64,000 bases of DNA from an uncultured Lachnospiraceae bacterium (GCA_902775895.1 CACYNO010000001.1:549385-613384); one strand, 5' to 3'. Counted from the first letter of the stretch, positions 8,229-17,961 are shown. Made by a program: numbers and translations. Notes: a model not told the origin generated them from the sequence alone.

Positions 8229-9573
8229 TATCCCCTGTCGGGGTATTATAACCATATCTTTTTCTAAACAATATCAGGCACGTCAAAGTCAGTATAAATG
8301 CCCCGCATTCGGCGAATATCACAGATGACCATATTCCGTTTATTCCTAATATCAGTGGCAGAAACAATATACATAGCACCTCAAAAACAAGAGTTCTTGC
8401 GAAGGAGATGACGGCAGATATTATACCGTTGTTCAGGGCTGTAAAAAACGAGGAACCAAAAAGGTTTATCCCCATAAGAAGGAATGATACGGAGTAAATA
8501 CGAAATGCGTTTACCGTCATGTGATAAATACTTTCATCATATCCGACAAATATCCCGGCAAATAGAGGCGCTCCCAATTCTGCAAGGGCGGTTATAACGA
8601 CTGAACAAATGCATATTATAATAATGCTTTTCTTAAATACATTTGTAAGCTCCCGCCGGTCATCTGCGCCGTGGTCATACCCTATTACCGGTGCAACCCC
8701 CATGGAATACCCCATAAAGAATCCTTCTGCCAATACGAAAAAATACATCAGCACTCCGTATGATGCCACGCCTGCCTCTCCCGAGTAGTTCATAAGCTGG
8801 AAATTATACAGCATGTCTACTATGGACGCTGCAATATAGCCCATAAGCTCTGATGACCCGTTTAAACAGGCTCTGAGTATGGATTTGAGATAAAAATGTG
8901 TAAGTCCCAGCCTGAGCCTGGTTTTGTTCCGGGAAAAGAAATATATGAGAGGGATCACTCCGCCCAAAAACTCACTGATCACCGTGGCTGTGGCCGCGCC
9001 TGACACTCCAAGCCTCAAGCCTCCAACTAAAAAAGCGTCCAGTCCTATATTAGCTCCACCGGCGATCAGGGTTATGATAAATCCCAGTGTTGGACGTTCA
9101 GCAGTTATCATAAAGCTCTGGAACAGATTCTGGAGCATATACGGTATCAGGGAAATAAGACTTATACGGGCATATTGAAGGCAAAACGGCAGCATTTCCG
9201 GTGTTGCTCCCAGTTTTATCACTATATCCTCTATGAAGATATATCCTATGACATCAAGAACAGCTCCTATGGCAATGAGGAAATATACCAATAATGAAAA
9301 TATCTCATTTGCTTTTTTATTTTCACCCCTTCCCAGGGTCATTGCCACTAAAGCACTGCCTCCCGTCCCCACCATAAAGCCGGCCGATGATAGTATCATA
9401 AGAACCGGCATAACTATATTTACAGCTGCAAATGCAGTCGAACCCGCAAAATTAGACACAAAGAAACCGTCTATGATTATATAGACGGAAGAAAATACGG
9501 TCATCGCTACGGTAGGAAGCGTAAACCGGAATAATTTTTTAAATGTAAAATGATCTGATAATCCTATATTCAT
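8218..9573 (-). CDS. MATE-family efflux transporter
   Basis: 451-aa integral membrane protein with about 12 hydrophobic segments. Features of the MATE/MatE family are visible: LFRFTLPTVAMTVFSSVY at the N terminus, GGSALVAMTLGRG in the first half, and GVAPVIGYDHGA in the second, the paired repeats of the fold. These transporters export drugs or metabolites in exchange for Na+ or H+. The final residues KNT and the stop come from the 117-bp repeat, so the original C terminus may have been slightly different. It sits downstream of the LD-carboxypeptidase gene with a REP-like hairpin in the 78-nt gap. Substrate unknown. Confidence 0.92.
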   Translation of the reverse strand: MNIGLSDHFTFKKLFRFTLPTVAMTVFSSVYIIIDGFFVSNFAGSTAFAAVNIVMPVLMILSSAGFMVGTGGSALVAMTLGRGENKKANEIFSLLVYFLIAIGAVLDVIGYIFIEDIVIKLGATPEMLPFCLQYARISLISLIPYMLQNLFQSFMITAERPTLGFIITLIAGGANIGLDAFLVGGLRLGVSGAATATVISEFLGGVIPLIYFFSRNKTRLRLGLTHFYLKSILRACLNGSSELMGYIAASIVDMLYNFQLMNYSGEAGVASYGVLMYFFVLAEGFFMGYSMGVAPVIGYDHGADDRRELTNVFKKSIIIICICSVVITALAELGAPLFAGIFVGYDESIYHMTVNAFRIYSVSFLLMGINLFGSSFFTALNNGIISAVISFARTLVFEVLCILFLPLILGINGIWSSVIFAECGAFILTLTCLILFRKRYGYNTPTGDKNT

Positions 9574-9600
9574 AGCAACACCTATCCGAGATGGTACAGC

Positions 9601-9646
9601 GGACGGTTCTCTGTCTCTTGTTCAAAAACGAGACAGAGTGCCATCC
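9601..9646. repeat. REP-like palindrome
   Basis: CTCTGTCTC (9609-9617) and GAGACAGAG (9630-9638) form a perfect 9-bp stem with a 12-nt loop, flanked by GGACGGTT and CCATCC. It belongs to the GAGACAG/GGACGGTT family seen elsewhere in the window and may also act as the 3' terminator of the LD-carboxypeptidase gene. Confidence 0.65.
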
Positions 9647-9651
9647 CTTGT

Positions 9652-10734
9652 CTACTGATCCCATTCTAGTGTAAAACCGTCTTTTTTTACATCCAGAGTT
9701 ACATTTTCACCCATCAAAAGCGGATAGTTGGTCTCGCCGTGGCCTGCCGGGAAACCGAAAGCTACAGGTATGCCGGTATCTTTCACAAACTGTCTTGATA
9801 TCATATCAGCCATCGACTTAAACTCCCCGCCCCTGGAATTTCCGCTGTAGGTGTCGCAGTATGGCGCAAATTCTGTCCACTCGCCAAATACTATACCGGC
9901 AGCTTTATCTAGCACACCCTCATGCTTAAGTACGGTAAGACATCTGTGTACATACTCCGTATTTATATCTACATCTTCCAGGAAAAGTATGTAGGGTTTA
10001 TCGATATTTGTTACATCATATTCTGTGTTAAGGACTGTAAGCACAGTGCTTAAGTTCCCGCCGATAAGAACGCCCTCTGCCTTCCCTTCTTTATCATATC
10101 CGCTTGCGGCACATTTATACGAGGGAACCTCTCCCCGGATCAAGTGTGATTCAGCCTCAGCGCATTCTTCAGGAAGCCCCATAAATGCGGCACTCATGGA
10201 GGCGTGTACGGAGGGCAGACCCGCAACGGACCAGGCAGAGTGATATACACTTATGTCGCTGTATCCGATGATGGGTTTGTCTGCCGAGGCAATAAGCTCT
10301 ATAGGAAGCTCATCCATCACCTCGCTGGATGCATGACCGCCGCGCACGCAGTATATCGCTTTTATTTCCGGATCATTAAGAGCCCATTCAAGATCCTCGA
10401 TGCAGTTTTCCAGCGTCCTTTCTTCAACACATACATACTTCCCTTCAACGGGGGTATAGCCCCAGCTTTTAAGCCCTTCTACGGTTGCATCTTTTTGCTC
10501 CTTTGTGGGCAGTGCGGATGGTGAGATAACGGCTATCTTATCTCCCTTCTCAGGAAAATATGAACCAAATTTTTCAGAAAGATCCGTGTATCCTGTGATC
10601 TCGCATTTGGTGTCAGATCCTTCATCTACGATCTTTATATCTTCTGTTGGCTGTTGTACGGTATTACAGCCGGCAAACGGAACAGCACCTAAAATGACCG
10701 CTGCTGTTAAAAAAACAATATAGTTTTTTTTCAT
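9652..10734 (-). CDS. Lipoprotein LD-carboxypeptidase (peptidase S66)
   Basis: 360-aa S66-family serine peptidase carrying a lipoprotein signal (FAGC, Cys23). Family members remove the terminal D-amino acid of muropeptide tetrapeptides or, in the MccF branch, inactivate peptide-nucleotide antibiotics. Visible motifs are GDKIAVISPS, CVRGGHAS, the nucleophile in GYSDIS, the Glu region LFLEDVD, and the His motif AFGFPAGHGETNYP. Ribosome site GAGGG. It lies 30 nt after the histidine phosphatase gene. The lipid anchor places it on the outer membrane face, which favours a role in wall peptide turnover or peptide defence over cytoplasmic recycling (inference). Confidence 0.9.
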   Translation of the reverse strand: MKKNYIVFLTAAVILGAVPFAGCNTVQQPTEDIKIVDEGSDTKCEITGYTDLSEKFGSYFPEKGDKIAVISPSALPTKEQKDATVEGLKSWGYTPVEGKYVCVEERTLENCIEDLEWALNDPEIKAIYCVRGGHASSEVMDELPIELIASADKPIIGYSDISVYHSAWSVAGLPSVHASMSAAFMGLPEECAEAESHLIRGEVPSYKCAASGYDKEGKAEGVLIGGNLSTVLTVLNTEYDVTNIDKPYILFLEDVDINTEYVHRCLTVLKHEGVLDKAAGIVFGEWTEFAPYCDTYSGNSRGGEFKSMADMISRQFVKDTGIPVAFGFPAGHGETNYPLLMGENVTLDVKKDGFTLEWDQ

Positions 10735-10764
10735 ATATATCCCTCTTTTTTATTTGCTAAAACA

Positions 10765-11382
10765 TTACTTATACCAGTCAACCGCCAGCTCCCGATCATA
10801 ATATATCTTGTCATCAGCGATTAGTTCCGCCGCTCCGTCCTTAACATCAATGATATTTACACAGCAGTTATACGGAACATGTCCATGCCAGTAATCTTCC
10901 GGATCTTCATACAGAAAATTAAGCATTGATCTTAATGCGCATCCATGTGTTGACACCAGGTATGTCTTCCCGTCTTCTTTTGCGATAAGCTCTTTCAGGA
11001 AATCCTGCGTCCGTTCCATTACATCCGCGATGCTTTCACCATCAGGAAACCTGAAGTCAAAAACAGGATTTTTCAGAAATCTGACCACATTTTCATCTCT
11101 GATGTTCATCCTTTCAGCGCTGCCAAAGTTGATCTCTTTAAGACGGTCATCAGTTGAAACAGAAACGCTGTTGTCTGATTCTCCGAGTATGATCTCCGCA
11201 GTTTCCTTTGCTCTTCTCAACGGGCTGGATATGCAATGATCAAAACGGATGCCTTTCATACCCCGCCCTGTGATCTCGGCAAGCAAGCGCCCGTTTTCAT
11301 TTAACGGGCCATTACTCCAACCTTGCAGATAGCCTTCCTTATTCGCATTTGTCTCTCCGTGACGTACAATATATATTCTCAT
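10765..11382 (-). CDS. Histidine phosphatase family protein
   Basis: 205-aa phosphoglycerate-mutase-like phosphatase. The RHG motif IVRHGETNANKEG sits at the N terminus, followed by SPLRRAKETAEII, an acid residue in LKEINFG, and the second His in VSTHGCALRS. These residues form the two-His catalytic pocket. I start at ATG 11382 because AGGTGG lies 10 nt upstream; an in-frame TTG at 11391 would be almost inside that site. The preceding lipoprotein gene stops at 11388, so the two are likely one transcript. Substrate is not determinable; relatives dephosphorylate sugars, nucleotides or alpha-ribazole phosphate. Confidence 0.88.
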   Translation of the reverse strand: MRIYIVRHGETNANKEGYLQGWSNGPLNENGRLLAEITGRGMKGIRFDHCISSPLRRAKETAEIILGESDNSVSVSTDDRLKEINFGSAERMNIRDENVVRFLKNPVFDFRFPDGESIADVMERTQDFLKELIAKEDGKTYLVSTHGCALRSMLNFLYEDPEDYWHGHVPYNCCVNIIDVKDGAAELIADDKIYYDRELAVDWYK

Positions 11383-11387
11383 TCGTT

Positions 11388-12326
11388 TCAATCCACCTGT
11401 TTGATGTCGTATACAAAGACTTCATGAATTTCTTCTGTATATCCGTCATAGAAGCCTGTCGGCATCCCCGCTACGATCCTGGCTCCGCGGTTATAAAGCA
11501 AAAGGAATTGTTTGTTAGCAGTATCAAAGGACAAACCTTCGATCTCACCCTGCCGTGTCACATCATCAAATGTTTTTTCTAAGACAACGGTGCCTGTTTC
11601 TTTTGACTCGTCCAAGTCGATCCTGTACATATGATCCGCCTCATCTTTATCTGCATCACCGTCATCACAGGTTACATATAAATGCCCGTCATTATAAGCG
11701 ACACCCTGTATCCATTTGGGACCGGGATCCATCTTCAGCTTGCCCTTGTAATCTCCGTTATCAAGATTATACATATAAAGATAGTTACTGGACTCATCAT
11801 CAACCCATGAGCACATGTAAACAGTTTTGGAATCGGGATCTACGGCGATCCCGCTGCATTCTAACTGGCCGGTATCCGCCCTGAAGGGGAAGACACGTTT
11901 GAGTTCCAGAGTATCACCGTCATATACCGCTACCTGGATATTTTTGCTGTTTCCATCCTTAAAGTATTCTACTCCGAGATAGAGTTCATTGTTGTAAACA
12001 TCAATATCTCCGATATGATTTACTTCCAGCTCGTACCCTTTAAACGGATCATCGTTTTCTTTTACTATATTCCAGTTTCTGTCATATTTTGTAAGCGTTG
12101 TGGAACCGCTTACCCAGTAATAGTCACCTTCCACGCATACACCCTGCCTGCCGTTTACCTGATGAACTTCTTTAAGAACATACTCATTAAGTGGTGTGGA
12201 TTGACCTTGGGAAGCCGTAGTTTCAGCAGTCGTTGTTGAAGAACTCTGCGCACCACACCCGGCCAAAATTAACGGTATTACAGCACCTGCCATGATACCT
12301 GCCATAATTATCGTTACTTTTTTCAT
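11388..12326 (-). CDS. Beta-propeller-like lipoprotein
   Basis: 312-aa predicted lipoprotein: MKKVTIIMAG signal, lipobox LAGC, a Ser/Thr-rich linker, then repeating strands with Tyr/Asp-rich turns (YNNELYLGVEY, VDPDSKTVYMCSW, YNDGHLYVTCDDGD). This suggests a six- or seven-blade propeller. The motif GEIEGLSFD and the closing VFVYDIK resemble secreted sugar- or peptide-binding propellers of unknown role. The start at 12326 has a weak AAGAGA site; an in-frame ATG 24 nt upstream lacks one, so the start is uncertain. It lies between an amidohydrolase and a phosphatase gene on one strand. Function unknown. Confidence 0.75.
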   Translation of the reverse strand: MKKVTIIMAGIMAGAVIPLILAGCGAQSSSTTTAETTASQGQSTPLNEYVLKEVHQVNGRQGVCVEGDYYWVSGSTTLTKYDRNWNIVKENDDPFKGYELEVNHIGDIDVYNNELYLGVEYFKDGNSKNIQVAVYDGDTLELKRVFPFRADTGQLECSGIAVDPDSKTVYMCSWVDDESSNYLYMYNLDNGDYKGKLKMDPGPKWIQGVAYNDGHLYVTCDDGDADKDEADHMYRIDLDESKETGTVVLEKTFDDVTRQGEIEGLSFDTANKQFLLLYNRGARIVAGMPTGFYDGYTEEIHEVFVYDIKQVD

Positions 12327-12371
12327 TGTCTCTTTTATCTTTCTCTCCATCTATTAAATATTGACGGTAAG

Positions 12372-14027
12372 TCAATTTACCTTCTTCCCTCCAAAATACA
12401 CATCTGCCGGCTTGTTGAAACTGAATCCCTCCTGCTCTGCAGTGAGAAGATCATTATCAAACACAAGGAAGTCTGCATCCTTACCTGCCGTGATGGAACC
12501 CTTGGTGTCCTCGATGCCAAGCTGTACGGCGCCATTGATGGTAAATCCAAGGAGCATTTCCTCAATGTCCATCCTCTCATCTTCCGGAGGGAAAACCTCT
12601 GCGCATCTGGCAAAATCGTAATGTCTGGTCTTATCGGTTATCATTCGTGTCATTCCGACTTCCATACCAAGATAAGGGTTCCAGGTCATGAAATCCATAA
12701 AGACGATGTTATCGCTGGACCATGCAACATGCGCACCGCTGTCCCAAAGGGTTTTGCAGCGGAACTGCTTCTTTGAGCGCTCCTCGCCGAGCCATACCGC
12801 ACTATATGAAGGGTCTCCGGCATGCCAGTGGGGCGTGAAATTTGCAAATACCCCAAGTTTTGCAAAACGGTCCAGATCAGCATCATCCTGTATCTCAAGA
12901 TGGGCACAGGTAACTCTTACATGCAGGCTGTCTCCCATCTCCTTTCTGGCCATCTCCACGCCATCCAGTACCGTGCGTGAGGCACGCTCCCCGACGGTGT
13001 GAAGGTGAAGATCCATATCCGCATCATTAAGATCCTTTAAAAGCCTTGCGATCCCTTCTGCGGAAAATGCAGTAGATCCTGTAGTGCCTATATCCGCATA
13101 GGGCGTCACCATGGCGGCGGTATGGATCTTCTGAGTTCCATCCATAAAGATCTTCATGGTATGAACCTTCAGGTGCTCAGTGTTGTACTCACGCTGAAAA
13201 CGCTTCAACTCCTCGAGACCTTCCCGGGCAACATTCTCCGCATTTACCACGAGGCAGCCGTCAACATAAACAGGTAGTTTCCCCTGCTCATCAAGGGCGC
13301 GCAGGCGTTTGTAGACCTTCTCATGGAATTTGGCATCCCCGGGTAGTCCGGAATCAAATACCGCTGATACGCCGAATTCCACTGAAAAGTCTATCCAGCG
13401 CTGAAGCGCTGCATCAACCTGTTCATCGGTAAGCTCCATGGAGCTGTCCAAAATGATGGGAATTTCGGTCGCGCCTTCATACATGTTTCCGGTCACATGT
13501 CCGTCTTTCCTTACATAAAAGGCGAGCCCCGGAATGGGATCCGGCGTGTCGTCATTAATCCCGTGCTTCTCAAGGATCTTTGAGTTCACCCAGATACTGT
13601 GTCCTTCTCCCTCCTGGATCTGAAGCTCTGCATCAGGACAGATCGCATCAAGTTCTTCCTTTACGATATCTTCTCCCTTCAGGAACTTTTTCTCCAGGTA
13701 AAATCTGTATCTCTTCTCACCGGGATTCTCTTTGACATATTTCGCCATGATGTCAAGCGCTTCCTGTTTACCATCCGGCTCAATGCGCTCCCCCATTGGC
13801 GCATACTCAAACCCCACGGGAATGGTAACATGAACATGGCTGTCTATAATACCCGGCATAATGAATTTCCCTCCGAGGTCCATGACTTCTCCCTCGAAAT
13901 CCGCCAGCCCTGCCTCATCGCCCACATAGGCAAATGTGCCATCCTTCACCACAAGCGCGCTCGCCTGCGGATTGTCGCTGTCCGATGTAAATATTTTTGC
14001 GTTTTTAATGATAATATCTGCTTTCAT
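12372..14027 (-). CDS. YtcJ-type amidohydrolase (paralogue 1)
   Basis: 551-aa amidohydrolase-3 family protein. Metal-site signatures are SHVHV near residue 65, HLHTVGERAS, CAHLEIQDDAD and WSSDN near the C terminus; the composite beta-sandwich strands IIIKNAKIFTSD and the closing DFLVFDNDLL frame the barrel. Relatives hydrolyse exocyclic amides such as N-acyl amino acids or formamides, and many substrates are unknown. AAAGGAG precedes the start. It is paralogous to the gene at 15185-16816, with the lipoprotein gene at 14054-15139 between them on the same strand. The clustering with esterases points to a scavenging or detoxifying pathway (inference). Confidence 0.9.
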   Translation of the reverse strand: MKADIIIKNAKIFTSDSDNPQASALVVKDGTFAYVGDEAGLADFEGEVMDLGGKFIMPGIIDSHVHVTIPVGFEYAPMGERIEPDGKQEALDIMAKYVKENPGEKRYRFYLEKKFLKGEDIVKEELDAICPDAELQIQEGEGHSIWVNSKILEKHGINDDTPDPIPGLAFYVRKDGHVTGNMYEGATEIPIILDSSMELTDEQVDAALQRWIDFSVEFGVSAVFDSGLPGDAKFHEKVYKRLRALDEQGKLPVYVDGCLVVNAENVAREGLEELKRFQREYNTEHLKVHTMKIFMDGTQKIHTAAMVTPYADIGTTGSTAFSAEGIARLLKDLNDADMDLHLHTVGERASRTVLDGVEMARKEMGDSLHVRVTCAHLEIQDDADLDRFAKLGVFANFTPHWHAGDPSYSAVWLGEERSKKQFRCKTLWDSGAHVAWSSDNIVFMDFMTWNPYLGMEVGMTRMITDKTRHYDFARCAEVFPPEDERMDIEEMLLGFTINGAVQLGIEDTKGSITAGKDADFLVFDNDLLTAEQEGFSFNKPADVYFGGKKVN

Positions 14028-14053
14028 GGTTTTTCTCCTTTGATCTTTGTTTC

Positions 14054-15139
14054 TTATTTTTTTCCATTTAACAAATTTTGTATTTCATCTGTGTCTACAT
14101 TTATAACTGCACTATTTACTACATCTTCGGGAACAGTTATCTCGTTGTTTGCATCGAAGCTGTTAAATTTAATTTTTGCATCCAGATTTTCTATACCAAA
14201 TACAACAGAACTCCCATCAGCTTTTCCCGAAACATTTGGTATTCTAAGTTCTACAACATAGGGTTCTCTTGATTCTTTTTCAAAATACAGACTGATATCT
14301 GCATCTATTTCAGACAGATCCGGCTGCGGGAGACCGGGCAAACCCGGAATGGAAAATCCAAGTCCGTCTGTGAGAGTTTTTACATTCTCTCCCTTTAAAG
14401 GTCCTTCTACAACGTAGCATTCTTTCCCCTCAATGGTCTTAGTTCCGTCTTTTATGGTGAGATCAGCCATACTGTCCTTCGCGGCAGAATACAACCCGAG
14501 TAAGTCACCCAAAGTAATATGTTTATACGCATCGTTACTGCCGTCATTGCTTCCGCTGCTGCCAAGACGCATGCTATTATCACTTCTGTTATCCACGATG
14601 TTGATAATACCGGCGCTGTTAAGACTTTTGGTGTTAACACTTCTGCCGCTGCTGACTCTGTTGTTTTTATCATGTTTTGTAACGATCCAACCGGTATCTC
14701 CTGTTAATGCATTGCTTTCATTCAGGTAAGTGTACCGGATATCATCTCTGTCATAAGAATAAGTTTCTATATCAACAGAACCATTTTCACCAAAAAACTC
14801 AAATGCGACATTTCCCTTTGTATGGGATGCGTTATTTGCTTTGGCAGATTTTACATTCATATCCGTTGCGGCATCAACACCGACACCAAAACCTGATATC
14901 TCCGCTTTTGCCGTCATATTTGCATCTATATCGGCATCCATAGACTGTGCATTGGAAATTTTCGTCACGGCTTCCGTGATAAGCTTTTCTTTACCGACAC
15001 CCTCAGCGTTTGTGGTCATGCCGAACGGGGTCCACTGACACCCGGTCATCACGACCGCACATAATGCAGGCATTGTGAGCAAAACGGCTCGAACCGCGAT
15101 CCTTTTTTTGTTTTCGGTTTTTATGTTTTTTATTTTCAT
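14054..15139 (-). CDS. Lipoprotein, LolA/DUF6612-like
   Basis: 361-aa predicted lipoprotein: basic N terminus, hydrophobic core and lipobox MTGC (Cys34). The mature part contains long amphipathic strands (DADIDANMTAKAEISGFG, KGNVAFEFFGENGSVDIE, DADISLYFEKESREPYVVEL), the pattern of a half-barrel lipoprotein like LolA or the DUF6612 group. The family name is my best guess and unconfirmed. It sits between two paralogous amidohydrolase genes with short gaps (26 and 45 nt), which suggests co-expression. A surface role such as binding or delivering the amidohydrolase substrate is possible but not shown. Confidence 0.7.
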   Translation of the reverse strand: MKIKNIKTENKKRIAVRAVLLTMPALCAVVMTGCQWTPFGMTTNAEGVGKEKLITEAVTKISNAQSMDADIDANMTAKAEISGFGVGVDAATDMNVKSAKANNASHTKGNVAFEFFGENGSVDIETYSYDRDDIRYTYLNESNALTGDTGWIVTKHDKNNRVSSGRSVNTKSLNSAGIINIVDNRSDNSMRLGSSGSNDGSNDAYKHITLGDLLGLYSAAKDSMADLTIKDGTKTIEGKECYVVEGPLKGENVKTLTDGLGFSIPGLPGLPQPDLSEIDADISLYFEKESREPYVVELRIPNVSGKADGSSVVFGIENLDAKIKFNSFDANNEITVPEDVVNSAVINVDTDEIQNLLNGKK

Positions 15140-15174
15140 TAAACCACTTCCGTTATATCTTGAAACATAGAATC

Positions 15175-15188
15175 GTCCCCTGTCTCAC
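15175..15188. repeat. REP-like element, half copy
   Basis: GTCCCCTGTCTCAC, identical to 5733-5746. As there, the downstream end supplies the TGA stop of a minus-strand gene (amidohydrolase 2). Confidence 0.6.
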
Positions 15189-16816
15189 GCCTTGTAGACT
15201 TCTTCGCCATCTACTATGGTTGCGATGATGTTTGCCTGTGCGACTTTCTCGATGTCGTCGTGCAGGAAATCGCAGTCGTATACGGTCATATTGGCGATCT
15301 TGCCGAATTCTATAGAGCCGAGGCGGTCTTCCTGGCGCCATGCGCGGGCGACATTTATGGTAAGCGCGCGCAGGGACTGTTCGCGGGTGATGGCTTCATT
15401 GACATTTGCCCTGGCGGTATTGGCGATCAACTCTTCAGGATATGTGCGTGTTACAGCTGAATAAATGCTGAGCTTGATATCCATCATCGGAGAAACGGGA
15501 TAGTCTGAATGGAAAACAACATTTGCCCCTGCTTCGTAGAAGGAGTTGACGGGATATGCCTGTTCCGCCAGTTCTGCTCCGACATATGCGGATTCCATTG
15601 CAAATACATGAGGCTCTTTTGGTGACCAGAGGGGCGGTACGGCCGGTATGGATCCGGTTTCGCCCATACGGCGTATATCTTCGTCCGTGACGAATTGCAG
15701 ATGCGCCAGGACATTCCTCTGGTCCTTATCGCCGGTGATCTTTTCGGCTTCCTCAATACAGTCAAGCATAAAGTGCGTTGCGCCGTTTCCTATGGAGTGG
15801 ACGTGTACAGAGAGTCCCTCCTTGTCTGCTTCGGTAATGAGCTGCACCATCTTGTCGTGGTCGCTGAAGCGCTCAAGGCCGTGGTAACCGGGCTGGTCGG
15901 CGTAGTCATCGAGCTGCCAGCCGGTGTGGGCTTCGATCACGCCGTCAAGAAATGTCTTGACACCTACAACATGGAAATATTCATTGCTGTATTTTGCGCG
16001 GTCTTTCGCAACGCGGGCGATCTCCCCTTTTGGATCCTCCGGGTTTTCCGGTACGCTCAGGTATGCATAGGTACGCAGTTTCAGCTTGCCTTCTTTTTCA
16101 AGCTCGTAATATGCCTGTTTCGCCTCGGGTGATATAATTTCCACACCTGCATCTGCTACGGCAGTATAACCGGTCCTGAAGGCGATCTCCTGCCATGCCA
16201 GCAGGAAGTTTTTGGCATCCTCAAGTGTTTTGGGGATCTTAGGCATAATCTCAAATACAGGCGCTTCACACACATACCCGTCAGGCTCGCCGTTTTCATC
16301 CACATGTACCTCGTCCGGGCTGTATTTTTTTGCATATTCTTTATCGATGCCGGCCCATTCCAACGCCTTCGTGTTGAGCAACATGGAATGTCCGCCTCCG
16401 GTGTTCATTATCAAGGGCTTATCGGAGCATATCTCATCCAGATACTCCTTTGTGACCTTTTCACCGTTTTCGTTCCAGCCTGCTGCCATATATATCTCGC
16501 GATCCGGGTTCTTCTCTATGAAATCCTTTATGATCTCACGGTACTTCGCGTAGTCGGGTTCAAAGATCTGGGTGAGATCCGCCTGCCCGATGGCGCGGTC
16601 ACCTGCCAGATATCCGTGGCAATGAGCCTCAAGGAAACCGGGGTAAATGTATTTTCCGCTGTAGTCAAGCACATTTGCATCTGCACCGGCAACTTCTTTT
16701 GCTTCATTTACGCTGCCTATATACACAAATACGCCATCCTTTACCACTGCTGCCTCGGCAGTGGGTCTCTTTTCGTCCATTGTGATGATATTGCCTATAA
16801 TAAGTGTCTGCTTCAT
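15185..16816 (-). CDS. YtcJ-type amidohydrolase (paralogue 2)
   Basis: 543-aa amidohydrolase-3 protein related to the gene at 12372-14027. Metal-binding motifs: EAHCHGYLAG around residue 65, SVHVHSIGNGA, LAHLQFV and FHSDYPVS. The N-terminal strands (LIIGNIITMDEK) and the closing NMTVYDCDFL belong to the composite domain. An AAAGGAGG site precedes the start. The stop codon falls in a REP-like half element. Substrate unknown. Because both paralogues keep their metal ligands, both are probably active, perhaps on different N-acyl compounds. Confidence 0.9.
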   Translation of the reverse strand: MKQTLIIGNIITMDEKRPTAEAAVVKDGVFVYIGSVNEAKEVAGADANVLDYSGKYIYPGFLEAHCHGYLAGDRAIGQADLTQIFEPDYAKYREIIKDFIEKNPDREIYMAAGWNENGEKVTKEYLDEICSDKPLIMNTGGGHSMLLNTKALEWAGIDKEYAKKYSPDEVHVDENGEPDGYVCEAPVFEIMPKIPKTLEDAKNFLLAWQEIAFRTGYTAVADAGVEIISPEAKQAYYELEKEGKLKLRTYAYLSVPENPEDPKGEIARVAKDRAKYSNEYFHVVGVKTFLDGVIEAHTGWQLDDYADQPGYHGLERFSDHDKMVQLITEADKEGLSVHVHSIGNGATHFMLDCIEEAEKITGDKDQRNVLAHLQFVTDEDIRRMGETGSIPAVPPLWSPKEPHVFAMESAYVGAELAEQAYPVNSFYEAGANVVFHSDYPVSPMMDIKLSIYSAVTRTYPEELIANTARANVNEAITREQSLRALTINVARAWRQEDRLGSIEFGKIANMTVYDCDFLHDDIEKVAQANIIATIVDGEEVYKA

Positions 16817-16844
16817 TTTATGATCCTCCTTTATTTTGGGTAGA

Positions 16845-16914
16845 TGGGACAGTGGACGGTTCTTCTGTCTCTAAACGATCCCGCTGTCTTACAATCGCTT
16901 GTCTCACATGTCCC
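16845..16914. repeat. Composite REP-like palindrome
   Basis: Starts GGGACAGTGGACGGTTC and ends TGTCTCACATGTCCC, so the outer arms GGGACA/TGTCCC pair. Two CTGTCT blocks lie inside. It looks like two overlapping or degraded copies of the same element family, filling the 130-nt gap between the amidohydrolase and DUF3089 genes. Confidence 0.55.
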
Positions 16915-16946
16915 GCCTGACCGGACCGGGTTATACACTGATACCT

Positions 16947-17908
16947 TTACCGGTCTGCCAGGTAGGCTGCAACGCGCTTTGCAACATTATCCTTGATGTT
17001 GGCGTAGAAATATGTATAATCATCGCCATGGCGTCCATCCGGCCCGAAGAACTCTGCTGCGACTTTGGTGCTGTACTCATCCATGGGGATGACTGTGGCA
17101 TTGGTGATGACCACGCCTCGTGATACATTTACCTGTGCATCAGCTTTCATATCGCCAAGCCCGAGTTCGCCTGTTTCTTCGTTATATGTGAGGGAGCCCA
17201 GGTTCTCACTTGCCGGTGCGTATGTTTCATCACGCTTCCAGTTCAGCGGGTTGATGCTGATGGCATTGGGAAGCACTACGACGTTATCCGCATTTACCTC
17301 TGCGTTCTTCGGTCCTTCCGTGTTATAACTGATTATGACACCTGTGTCTGTCTCTCCGGTCGCAAATTTAAGGTATGGATAAGTCTCCAGATCATCTTTA
17401 GTAACGGAGTAACCTATCAGATAAGCGGCAACCATACGCTCGTAATAATCCGAATGATCTTTGAAGTAGTTTTTCAGCGCAAGCTTGAGTAAGGCTGAAC
17501 CCTGGCTGTGACCGGCGATGATGAAGGGACGGCCTTCATTGTAATTATCAAAGTAATAATCCAACGCAGCGATCATATCGTCATAAGGCATGCCGGAAAT
17601 TGCCGCATCAATATCTCCTGTTTCCTTCCATGCTTTCTTCATGATCATCATTCCGCACTGGCGGTAATAAGGCATAAAAAGATTGGTGGAAGCCCCTCGT
17701 ACGTTGTAGCATGGCCTAAGTACTCCATCTCAAAACCCTGCCTCATCTCTTCATTGTCCAGATCTGCGAACTCGGGAGCGCCTTCTTGAAGACTCCCAAG
17801 AATATACTCCGTCGCGCAGACGTAGAAAGTATCCACATCCTTGGTGATCTCCGGGATCTTAAACCAGTTTTCTTTTTTGGAATAGTCAATTGCATTTACA
17901 GTACTCAT
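16947..17908 (-). pseudogene. DUF3089-type alpha/beta hydrolase, frameshifted
   Basis: Two overlapping frames together make one hydrolase of about 320 aa. The first (start 17908, GGAGG site) contains DTFYVCATEY and ends its homology at ATTYEG. The second continues with ASTNLFMPYYRQCG and holds the nucleophile elbow AGHSQGSALL and the closing Asp/His region. The break is at a run of four C on the plus strand (17693-17696); one extra base would restore the frame. DUF3089 proteins are lipase-like esterases. The rest of the gene shows no decay, so this is either a recent mutation, a phase-variable tract or a sequence error. The neighbours, two carboxylesterases and two amidohydrolases, suggest related substrates. 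Confidence 0.8.
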
Positions 17909-17932
17909 CTTTTTATCCTCCGTTTTTTTAAT

Positions 17933-17961
17933 GTAAGACAGATAACCGTCCCCTGTCTCAC
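17933..17961. repeat. REP-like palindrome, complete copy
   Basis: On the minus strand GTGAGACAG and CTGTCTTAC pair over 9 bp (one G-T) around GGGACGGTTAT. It sits in the 67-nt gap between the DUF3089 gene and the first carboxylesterase and is the clearest copy of the family. Confidence 0.7.

Noticed and set aside
3953-9573. WYL regulator with nucleotidase and MATE as a phage-defence island
   Set aside because: WYL regulators occur in defence loci, but no nuclease, helicase, toxin or cyclase-type effector is present; the neighbours are surface and transport genes.
12015-12239. Long open frames opposite the real genes
   Set aside because: They follow the codon phase of the minus-strand genes, have no ribosome sites and encode composition-skewed peptides. 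They are antisense shadows.
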